Source: Streptomyces sp. MA5143a (lineage in GTDB: Bacteria > Actinomycetota > Actinomycetes > Streptomycetales > Streptomycetaceae). Taken from it: 64,000 nt of DNA. Every line of letters begins with the position of its first letter. The first letter of the stretch is position 1. Location: assembly GCF_900290235.1 (NCBI RefSeq), contig NZ_OLMK01000010.1, positions 62,001-126,000 of the forward strand, given 5' to 3'. The notes under the pieces were generated by a model. It was not told the origin of the DNA, did not search any database, and saw only the letters and a program-made list of their open reading frames with translations. This document shows positions 52,987-59,991 of this stretch, piece by piece. The position numbers and the translations under genes are program-made.

Positions 52987-53153
52987 GGCGTGCTCCTTCG
53001 AGGGATCTCCCCCATGGGAGGGAGTGAAGCGGAGGAAGGCAAGGCAGGGCAAGACAGGGCTGCGCAGGGCTGGGCGGGATGATGCGGTGCGCGACGTGGG
53101 GGAGGGGGCCGGGTCCCCTGGGGTGCTGGGGCGGCCACGCCGGGTGCTACCCG

Positions 53154-53179
53154 ACTAATTAACGCACTGGATAGTTAGT
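53154..53179. promoter_or_regulatory. 26-bp TetR operator, copy 1
   Basis: Begins ACTAATTAACGCA and ends TGGATAGTTAGT; the ACTAA...TTAGT ends and the length match the copy at 54040. It lies in the 312-base gap between the MHS transporter and TetR starts, which holds no gene. This copy is less symmetrical inside than copy 2. Confidence 0.6.
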
Positions 53180-53298
53180 AGCGGTTGGCTACGGATGTTG
53201 CGCCCACGTTTCCCGGGTGTCAAGGGGTGGCGCCGAACGAACCTCCCGGCCCGGAGCGGGTCGGGGCGCCGTCGCCGGTCCGTCGCGCGGTTTTGTCG

Positions 53299-53964
53299 TC
53301 AGTCCGTCGCGCGGTCCGCCGTCAGATACGCGATCACCATGTCGCCGAGCATCTTGCGGTAGTGCTCGCGCAGGTCGGGGGCGACCAGGTCGCGGCCGAA
53401 GAGGGCACCGAAGGTGTGCCGGTTGGAGACCCGGAAGAAGCAGAAGGAGCTGATCATCGCGTGCAGGTCGACGGCGTCGACATCGGCCGTGAACAGGCCG
53501 GACCGCTGCCCCGACTCCAGGATGCGGCGGATCACGTCCAGCGCCGGCGAACCGATCCTGCCCAGCTTCTCGGAGGCGGCGATGTGCTCGGCCTCGTGGA
53601 TGTTCTCGATGCTGACCAGACGGATGAAGTCCGGGTGCCGTTCGTGGTGGTCGAAGGTGACCTCGGCCAGGCGCCGGATGGCGGCGACCGGGTCCAGATG
53701 CTCGACGTCCAGCTCCTGCTCCGCCTGCCGGATCACGGAGTACGCCCGCTCCAGCACGGCCGTGAACAGCTGCTCCTTGCCGCCGAAGTAGTAGTAGATC
53801 ATCCGCTTGGTGGTGCGGGTGCGGGCGGCGATCTCGTCGACCCGGGCCCCCGCGAAGCCGGAGCGGGCGAACTCCTTGGTCGCGACGTCGAGGATCTCGG
53901 CCCTGGTGCGGGCCGCGTCACGGATGCGCCCGTTCGGTCGTGCCGGTTCTTCGACGCTGGTCAT
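53299..53964 (-). CDS. TetR-family regulator of the shikimate/quinate cluster
   Basis: 221 residues: helix-turn-helix RAEILDVATKEFARSGFAGARVDEIAARTRTTKRMIYYYFGGKEQL, with a TetR_C-type ligand domain. SD AAGGAA. It sits between the transporter and the dehydrogenase and is flanked by the two 26-bp sites, the copy at 54040 lying 76 bases upstream of its own start, so it probably represses the transporter, the dehydrogenase operon and itself. The inducer is inferred to be a hydroaromatic acid or a product such as protocatechuate. Confidence 0.88.
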   Translation of the reverse strand: MTSVEEPARPNGRIRDAARTRAEILDVATKEFARSGFAGARVDEIAARTRTTKRMIYYYFGGKEQLFTAVLERAYSVIRQAEQELDVEHLDPVAAIRRLAEVTFDHHERHPDFIRLVSIENIHEAEHIAASEKLGRIGSPALDVIRRILESGQRSGLFTADVDAVDLHAMISSFCFFRVSNRHTFGALFGRDLVAPDLREHYRKMLGDMVIAYLTADRATD

Positions 53965-54039
53965 CGCGTTCCTTCGGGCAAGGGGCCAGTGACCGCGATT
54001 GTAGAAGAGGGCTTCCCCAGGCCGCTCCGGGGTGCTATG

Positions 54040-54065
54040 ACTAACGTACTAGTTCGTACATTAGT
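54040..54065. promoter_or_regulatory. 26-bp TetR operator, copy 2
   Basis: Inverted repeat ACTAACGTAC-N6-GTACATTAGT: ACTAA/TTAGT and GTAC/GTAC pair. It ends 22 bases before the dehydrogenase GTG start and is the better conserved of the two copies. Confidence 0.75.
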
Positions 54066-54087
54066 GAGCCGCTCAGGAGGCCCCGCC

Positions 54088-54987
54088 GTGCCCCAGGTCT
54101 CGACCCCCGCCCCGAAGCGTGACGCGTATCTCGTCGGCCTCATCGGCTCCGGCATCGGGCCCTCGCTCAGCCCCGCGCTGCACGAGCGGGAGGCGGACCG
54201 GCAGGGGCTGCGGTACCTGTACCGGCTCATCGACCTCGACCGCGTCGGGGTCGGCCCCGAGGCGGTGGGGGACCTGGTGCGCGCCGCCCGGGACCTCGGC
54301 TTCGACGGGCTGAACATCACCCACCCCTGCAAGCAGCTCGTCATCGAGCATCTCGACGCGCTCGCGCCGGGGGCCGCCGCGCTCGGCGCCGTCAACACCG
54401 TGGTCTTCGAGGACGGCCGGGCCATCGGCCACAACACGGACGTCACCGGCTTCGCCGCGTCCTTCGCCCGTGGACTGCCCGACGTCCCGCTGGAGAAGGT
54501 CGTGCAGCTGGGCGCCGGCGGCGCCGGTGCGGCCGTCGCCCACGCCATGCTCACCCTCGGCGCGGAACACGTCACCGTCGTCGACGCGATGGCCGACCGC
54601 GCGGCCGGCCTCGCCACCGCCCTCGACCGGCACTTCGGCGCGGGGCGCGCGGCCGCCGCGACACCGGACGCGTTGCCGGCGCTGCTCGGCCGGGCCGACG
54701 GGGTGGTGCACGCGACGCCGACCGGGATGGCCGCGCACCCCGGCCTGCCCTTCGCCGCGGAGCTGCTGCACCCGGGGCTGTGGGTGGCCGAGGTGGTGTA
54801 CCGCCCGCTGGAGACGGAGCTGCTGCGCACGGCCCGCGCCCTCGGGTGCGCCACGCTGGACGGGGGAGGGATGGCGGTGTTCCAGGCGGCGGACGCGTTC
54901 CGCCTGTTCACGGGGAGGGAGGCGGACGCGACCCGCATGCTCGCCGACATCGCCGAGCTGGCCGGCGTCGCGGAGGCCGCGCGATAG
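54088..54987 (+). CDS. aroE: Shikimate/quinate dehydrogenase (AroE/QsuD family)
   Basis: 299 residues. Substrate motif GIGPSLSPALHE, catalytic Lys in GLNITHPCKQ, GAVNTVV, Asp in HNTDVTGF, then cofactor loop GAGGAGAAVAHAM. The beta-2 end is VVDAMADRA, with Asp where NADPH-specific AroE has Arg/Thr, suggesting NAD and a catabolic role as in quinate/shikimate dehydrogenases. GTG 54088 with AGGAGG 7 bases upstream; the longer frame is discarded. It leads the operon with the dehydratase fusion. It should oxidise shikimate to 3-dehydroshikimate or quinate to 3-dehydroquinate. Confidence 0.9.
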   Translation: MPQVSTPAPKRDAYLVGLIGSGIGPSLSPALHEREADRQGLRYLYRLIDLDRVGVGPEAVGDLVRAARDLGFDGLNITHPCKQLVIEHLDALAPGAAALGAVNTVVFEDGRAIGHNTDVTGFAASFARGLPDVPLEKVVQLGAGGAGAAVAHAMLTLGAEHVTVVDAMADRAAGLATALDRHFGAGRAAAATPDALPALLGRADGVVHATPTGMAAHPGLPFAAELLHPGLWVAEVVYRPLETELLRTARALGCATLDGGGMAVFQAADAFRLFTGREADATRMLADIAELAGVAEAAR

Positions 54988-55085
54988 CCCCCTCGACGCG
55001 TCCCGAGGGGACCGTCCCGGTCGCCGGCGGCCCAGCCGGCCTCACCCGTCGTCGGCAGCACAGCTGGAATCAGAGGAGCAGCTCC

Positions 55086-56876
55086 ATGCGCACAGCCATC
55101 GCCACCGTCTCCCTCAGCGGGTCCCTCACCGAGAAGCTCACGGCCGCCGCGCGGGCCGGCTTCGACGGGGTGGAGATCTTCGAGAACGATCTGCTGGCCA
55201 GCCCGCTCTCCCCGGAGGAGATCCGGGCCCGGTGCGCGGACCTGGGCCTCACCATCGACCTGTACCAGCCGATGCGGGACATCGAGGCCGTGCCGGCGGA
55301 CGAGTTCGACCGGAACCTGCGGCGGGCCCAGCACAAGTTCGAGCTGATGCGGCGGCTCGGCGCGGACACGGTCCTGGTGTGCTCCAGCGTCCATCCGCTC
55401 GCCGAGGACGACGACGCCCTCGCCGCCGCCCAGCTGCACCGGCTCGCCGACCTCGCCCAGGACTTCGGGATCCGCGTCGCCTATGAGGCGCTGGCCTGGG
55501 GACGGCACGTCAGCACGTACGACCACGCGTGGCGCGTCGTCGAGGCCGCCGACCACCCCGCGCTCGGCACCTGCCTCGACAGCTTCCACATCCTCGCCCG
55601 GGGCTCCGACCCCAAGGGCATCGAGGACATCCCCGGCGAGAAGATCTTCTTCCTGCAACTGGCGGACGCCCCGCTGATGGCGATGGACGTGCTCCAGTGG
55701 AGCCGCCACTACCGCTGCTTCCCCGGTCAGGGCGGCTTCGACCTCGCGGGCCTCGTCCGGCATGTGCGGGCCGCCGGATACCAGGGCCCGCTGTCCCTGG
55801 AGGTCTTCAACGACGTGTTCCGGCAGGCCGAGGCGGGCCCCACCGCCGTCGACGCCCACCGCTCCCTGCTGATGCTCCAGGAGGCGACCGGTCTGGCCGC
55901 GCTGCCGGAGCCCGTGGTGCCCACCGGCGTCGCGTTCACCGAACTCGTCACCCCCGACGCCGAGCCCGTGGCCGCCCTGCTCGGCGCCCTCGGCTTCGCC
56001 CGCACCGCCCGCCACCGCAGCAAGCCGGTGGACCTGTGGCGCCAGGGCGAGGCACGGGTCCTGGTCAACACCGGCCCGGCGGCCCGCCGCGACGGCACCC
56101 AACTCGCCGCGATCGGCCTGGAGTCACCCGACCCGGCGGGAGCCGCCCGCCGCGCGGAGGCCCTGCTCGCCCCGGTGCTGCCCCGGCGCCGCGCCCCGCA
56201 GGACGTCGCCCTCGACGCGGTCGCCGCCCCCGACGGCACCGAACTCTTCTTCTGCGCCACCGACCGCCCCGAACTCCCCAGCTGGACCGACGACTTCCGT
56301 CCCGTGCCGCACACGGAACCCGCCCGCCACCTGAAGCGGGTGGACCACCTCGCGCTCACCCAGCCCTGGCACCAGTTCGACGAGGCGGCCCTCTTCCACC
56401 GGACCGTCCTCGGTCTGCCCGCCCGCGAGAGCGTGGACGTCGCCGATCCCTACGGCCTGTTCCGCAGCCGCCCCGTCAGCAACGCCGACGGCAGTGTCCG
56501 GATCGCCCTGAGCGTCGGCCCGGCCCCCACGGACGACTCCGGCCGGGCCCAGCACATCGCCCTCACCACGGACGACGTGGTCGCCGCGGCCCGCGCCTTC
56601 CGTGCCGCCGGGGGCCGGCTGCTGGCCGTCCCCGCCAACTACCACGACGACCTGGCCGCCCGCTTCGAGTTCGCCGACGGCGAGTTGGAGACGTACCGCG
56701 AACTCGGCATCCTCTACGACCGCGACGCGGACGGCGTCTTCCGCCACTGCTACACCGAGACCGTCGGCCGCGTCTTCTTCGAACTCGTTCAGCGCGACGG
56801 CGACTACCGGGGCTACGGAGCCCCGAACGCGCCCGTACGCCTCGCCGCCCAGCACGGCCGGCGCCCCGTCGGATGA
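55086..56876 (+). CDS. qsuB: 3-dehydroshikimate dehydratase fused to HPPD-like domain (QsuB type)
   Basis: 596 residues. Residues 1-270 are a TIM-barrel of the AP-endonuclease-2/sugar isomerase class with metal ligands in VAYEALAWG, LGTCLDSFHIL, FLQLADAP and LSLEVFND. Residues 290-596 are a two-half vicinal-oxygen-chelate domain like 4-hydroxyphenylpyruvate dioxygenase (LKRVDHLALTQP, RAQHIALTTDDV, RVFFELVQRDGDYRGYG). This is the architecture of Corynebacterium QsuB, where the first domain turns 3-dehydroshikimate into protocatechuate. The role of the second domain is uncertain. GAGGAG precedes ATG; 98 bases after the dehydrogenase. Confidence 0.9.
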   Translation: MRTAIATVSLSGSLTEKLTAAARAGFDGVEIFENDLLASPLSPEEIRARCADLGLTIDLYQPMRDIEAVPADEFDRNLRRAQHKFELMRRLGADTVLVCSSVHPLAEDDDALAAAQLHRLADLAQDFGIRVAYEALAWGRHVSTYDHAWRVVEAADHPALGTCLDSFHILARGSDPKGIEDIPGEKIFFLQLADAPLMAMDVLQWSRHYRCFPGQGGFDLAGLVRHVRAAGYQGPLSLEVFNDVFRQAEAGPTAVDAHRSLLMLQEATGLAALPEPVVPTGVAFTELVTPDAEPVAALLGALGFARTARHRSKPVDLWRQGEARVLVNTGPAARRDGTQLAAIGLESPDPAGAARRAEALLAPVLPRRRAPQDVALDAVAAPDGTELFFCATDRPELPSWTDDFRPVPHTEPARHLKRVDHLALTQPWHQFDEAALFHRTVLGLPARESVDVADPYGLFRSRPVSNADGSVRIALSVGPAPTDDSGRAQHIALTTDDVVAAARAFRAAGGRLLAVPANYHDDLAARFEFADGELETYRELGILYDRDADGVFRHCYTETVGRVFFELVQRDGDYRGYGAPNAPVRLAAQHGRRPVG

Positions 56877-56966
56877 CGCGTCGAACGACCACCGGACCGG
56901 GACGCTCCTCGCGTCGCTGTCCGTCGAACGATGCGGTGCGGGATCGTCCGCAGGACCGACGTCCGC

Positions 56967-58442
56967 TCACTGGCGGCTGACGGTGCGCGTCACACCCGTG
57001 ACCACCGTCGTCGCCAGGATCCAGCCCGTGATGACGAGGACGTACGACAGCCACTGCCCCCCGCCCTCGGGCGCGTAGGCCCGTTCCTGGCCGAAGTCGA
57101 TGATCGGCAGCAGCAGGTCGAGGGTGTAGAAGACCGCGTTGAACGTCGGCGCCTCGTCGGCCTTCAGGGGCTCCGGCGGGTGCAGGGCGTACGCCACCGA
57201 GCCCACCGCCAGCAGGGACAGCAGCCAGACGGCCGCGCGCAGCGGACGGAACCCGTAGCCGACGGTCGCGTCCTGGACGAGGCCCCACAGCCGCCCGTAC
57301 CAGGGGAGGGTGGCCCGGCGCCGGCGCTGCTTGGCGAGCTGCACCAGGCGGGCCGCGTCGTCGTCGCCGATGCGGCGGTACGCGGCGGTCAGCTGCTCGT
57401 AGGAGTGGGGGACGAACCCGTCGTCGTCCCGCGCCGGCATCGGCAACCGCCGCGGCGCCGGGAGATGCGGCAGGAGCGAGGTGTAGGTCAGGTCGTTGAG
57501 GCGTACCCGCGCGGGCACCACGTCGGGTTCCATGAGCAGGACCTCGATCTGCGAGCGGCGGAGGTTGAGCACGCCCTCCATCCGGGGGCCGCCGCGCAGC
57601 CACAGTTCACCGACGACACAACTGCTGGCCCGTAACGCCGTGCCGCCGGGGTGCGCCAGACGCGCGTACGACAGGTCCAGACGCCCCGCGACGCGGGCGC
57701 CGCGCATCTCGACCCGGCCCCGCACCTGGGCGCGGCGCAGTTCGACGTCGGCCTCGGCGGTGAGCGTCTCGGCGGTGAGCGCGACGCCGTCCGGCCGGTC
57801 CAGGCGGGCGTCGTTGAGGTCGACCGATCCGGCGATCCGGGCGCCGGCGAGCCTGACCTCACCCCGCGCCCGCAGTCCGGGAGCGCACAACTCCTCCCCG
57901 ATCTCGACCTGGTTCAGCCGCAGCGCCGGCTCGTCGCCGTCCTGCGCGGTGAACTCGGCCCGCTCCATGAACAGGGTCCCGGAGATCTGCGCCCCCGTCA
58001 GCTTCACCGGGCCCCCGAACCGGCAGCGCGTGAGCCGCAGCCCGCCGTCGACCCGGACCCGGGCCGACCGCAGTCCCGGCAGCACGGAGCCGGTGAGGTT
58101 GAGGTAGGCGAACTGCGCGCCGGAGAGATCAGGGACCTCCTCGAAGTGGCAGCCGCTGAGCCGTACGACGCTGTCGACCGTCGCGTACTTCAGGTCCAGC
58201 GTGCCGGTGATCCGGGCCCCCGAGATCTTGAGCGCGGCGACCTCGCCCTCCTCGCGGGGCGCGGTGAGGAGCAGCGCCCGCAGCACCGCCGCCCGCACGG
58301 CCCTCCCGGGACCCCCGTCGGCCCCGTTCTCCGCCCTGTCGTCGGTGGACCCGTCCTCGGCGGCGCCGAAATCCACCGAGACACCCCGGGGAAAGGCCTC
58401 CCAGACGCGTCGCTCGGCCGGGGTGAGGTCGTCGATCATCAT
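56967..58442 (-). CDS. Membrane protein with beta-solenoid-like repeats
   Basis: 491 residues. After LTPAERRVWEAFPRG, residues about 70-320 are degenerate pentapeptide-like repeats (LKISGARITGTLDLKYATVD; VRLAGARIAGSVDLNDARLD) that probably form a right-handed quadrilateral solenoid. The C-terminal third has a helical stretch (LTAAYRRIGDDDAARLVQLAKQRRRR) and three to four membrane helices. The start at 58442 (MMIDDLTP) fits the common family opening; GTG 58466 is an alternative. Similar proteins are widespread in streptomycetes with no known function. Confidence 0.75.
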   Translation of the reverse strand: MMIDDLTPAERRVWEAFPRGVSVDFGAAEDGSTDDRAENGADGGPGRAVRAAVLRALLLTAPREEGEVAALKISGARITGTLDLKYATVDSVVRLSGCHFEEVPDLSGAQFAYLNLTGSVLPGLRSARVRVDGGLRLTRCRFGGPVKLTGAQISGTLFMERAEFTAQDGDEPALRLNQVEIGEELCAPGLRARGEVRLAGARIAGSVDLNDARLDRPDGVALTAETLTAEADVELRRAQVRGRVEMRGARVAGRLDLSYARLAHPGGTALRASSCVVGELWLRGGPRMEGVLNLRRSQIEVLLMEPDVVPARVRLNDLTYTSLLPHLPAPRRLPMPARDDDGFVPHSYEQLTAAYRRIGDDDAARLVQLAKQRRRRATLPWYGRLWGLVQDATVGYGFRPLRAAVWLLSLLAVGSVAYALHPPEPLKADEAPTFNAVFYTLDLLLPIIDFGQERAYAPEGGGQWLSYVLVITGWILATTVVTGVTRTVSRQ

Positions 58443-58497
58443 CAACGGGACTCTCACCCGCGACACTTGTACCTGTCAACCACCCCGTTCCGGCCGG

Positions 58498-59925
58498 TCA
58501 GTGGCCCCAGACACGGTCGTGGGAGCGGTGCGCGTCCGTGAGGCCGTTCACGAAGAACCGGTCGTAGTACTCGTTCTCCACGTGATGGACCTGGAGCCAC
58601 ACGCCCGGCACATGGATGGCGTCCGTGTGCGCGGGGAAGCGGCCATGGGTGCGCAGGACGTACGCGCAGACGTCACGGGCGCACTCCACGACCCGGTCGT
58701 CGTACTCGCCGGCCTCGGTGAGGAACCGCTGCCCGTAGTCCTCCCGATAGATACGGGCGAAGACGTCGCGGTCCGTGTAGACGCCGTCCTTGCCGAACTT
58801 CGCGTCGACGATCGTCCGTACGGCCTCGGCCATGGAAGGGAACGCGGGCGGGCAGGCCGCGGTGATCAGCTGCTCGCCGTCGGGCGAGCGCAGACCCACC
58901 GGGTGCGCGCGCACCGTCGCGTACTTCGGCAGGGGGATGTGCCAGCGGAGGATGTCGGCGGGACGCCAGCGCGGGGTGACGAAGTCGAAGCCGAGCATCC
59001 TGCCGTAGGCCCGCGAGAACTTGGGGTCGCCGAGGGCGATCTGCGGGTTGACGGACGCGTGGATCCAGGCGCCCAGTCCCATCGCCTCGGCGGTGAGCAT
59101 CAGGTTCTGCAGCAGCAGATCGGCCTCGATCTGGGTGCGCATGGGGCCGAGGGCGCCGAGCGGCAGCTTCAGGTCGCCGTTCAGGAAACCGTTCCTCACC
59201 CACTTCCGTACACCGGCCGGGCGGTAGAAGTTGCGGTCGTCGACGAAGGTGGGGCGGGCGCCGTCCGGCTGTGTCAGCAGATACATCAGGGCGTTGACGT
59301 ACTGGTGGGAGAGGTCCACCACCGGGAACAGCAGGGTCGTGCCCGGCAGGTTGGACAGGAAGCGGTTCGAGTCGAGGTACGCGGGGAAGTCCCGCTTGCC
59401 CGGCGCGACGTCGAGCCGGTGGTCCAGCACCCTCACCTTCGCCCGGTGCGCCCGGGCCACCAGGGTCTCGGCGTCGAACGGCTCGTCCGGCGCGGGCGGC
59501 AGCCTGCGCAGGAAGTAGGTGCCCGAGTCGTTGATGAGGAAGAAGTGGGTGCCCTGGGCGTTGTCCGGGCTCCCGGCGGTGCGGCCCGCCATCGTCAGGT
59601 TGGGCTTGGACATGATGGGCGTGCCGTTGTCCGGGTCCTCGAAGGGCCGGTCGGGCATGGTCAGCCCCGTGGTGCCGGTGATCGCGATCAGCACCGCCTC
59701 CTCCAGCTCCGTCAGCGGACGCACGGCGTGGGAGGAGGTGTGGGTCATGGTCCCGGCGGACACCTTGGCGCCCCGGCTGACCCGGTGGGTACGGCGCCGC
59801 CACACGGTGTTCAGCAGCGGACGCCGCAAGAGGTCGGCGAGGCCGGGATGGGTGGACGCGGTGCGGCCGGTCGTGCCGGAGTGCTCGTCGCCGGGCAGCC
59901 CGGACGGGTGGTCGGTGAAGGTCAT
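58498..59925 (-). CDS. Nitroreductase-fold protein next to the dioxygenase fusion
   Basis: 475 residues. The N-terminal RRRTHRVSRGAKV basic loop and MRTQIEADLLLQNLMLTAEAMGLGAWIHASVNP, a nitroreductase-type helix, suggest an FMN-dependent fold as in SagB/nitroreductase relatives. A long C-terminal part (FARIYREDYGQRFLTEAGEYDDRVVE... HVENEYYDRFFVNGL) is not explained. SD GGGGGAA. It lies 66 bases downstream of the catalase/cyclooxygenase fusion on the same strand, so the two are probably co-transcribed. A role as its reductase is inference. Confidence 0.65.
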   Translation of the reverse strand: MTFTDHPSGLPGDEHSGTTGRTASTHPGLADLLRRPLLNTVWRRRTHRVSRGAKVSAGTMTHTSSHAVRPLTELEEAVLIAITGTTGLTMPDRPFEDPDNGTPIMSKPNLTMAGRTAGSPDNAQGTHFFLINDSGTYFLRRLPPAPDEPFDAETLVARAHRAKVRVLDHRLDVAPGKRDFPAYLDSNRFLSNLPGTTLLFPVVDLSHQYVNALMYLLTQPDGARPTFVDDRNFYRPAGVRKWVRNGFLNGDLKLPLGALGPMRTQIEADLLLQNLMLTAEAMGLGAWIHASVNPQIALGDPKFSRAYGRMLGFDFVTPRWRPADILRWHIPLPKYATVRAHPVGLRSPDGEQLITAACPPAFPSMAEAVRTIVDAKFGKDGVYTDRDVFARIYREDYGQRFLTEAGEYDDRVVECARDVCAYVLRTHGRFPAHTDAIHVPGVWLQVHHVENEYYDRFFVNGLTDAHRSHDRVWGH

Positions 59926-59991
59926 GCTGTTCCCCCGTTGTGTGGTTCAGGGCCCGGGGCCGTACCGCACCCCGGGCCATGTGTCACGGCG

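Noticed and set aside
54780..55085. Upstream extension of the QsuB-like frame
   Set aside because: It overlaps the end of the AroE gene; ATG 55086 has a strong SD and starts the TIM-barrel.
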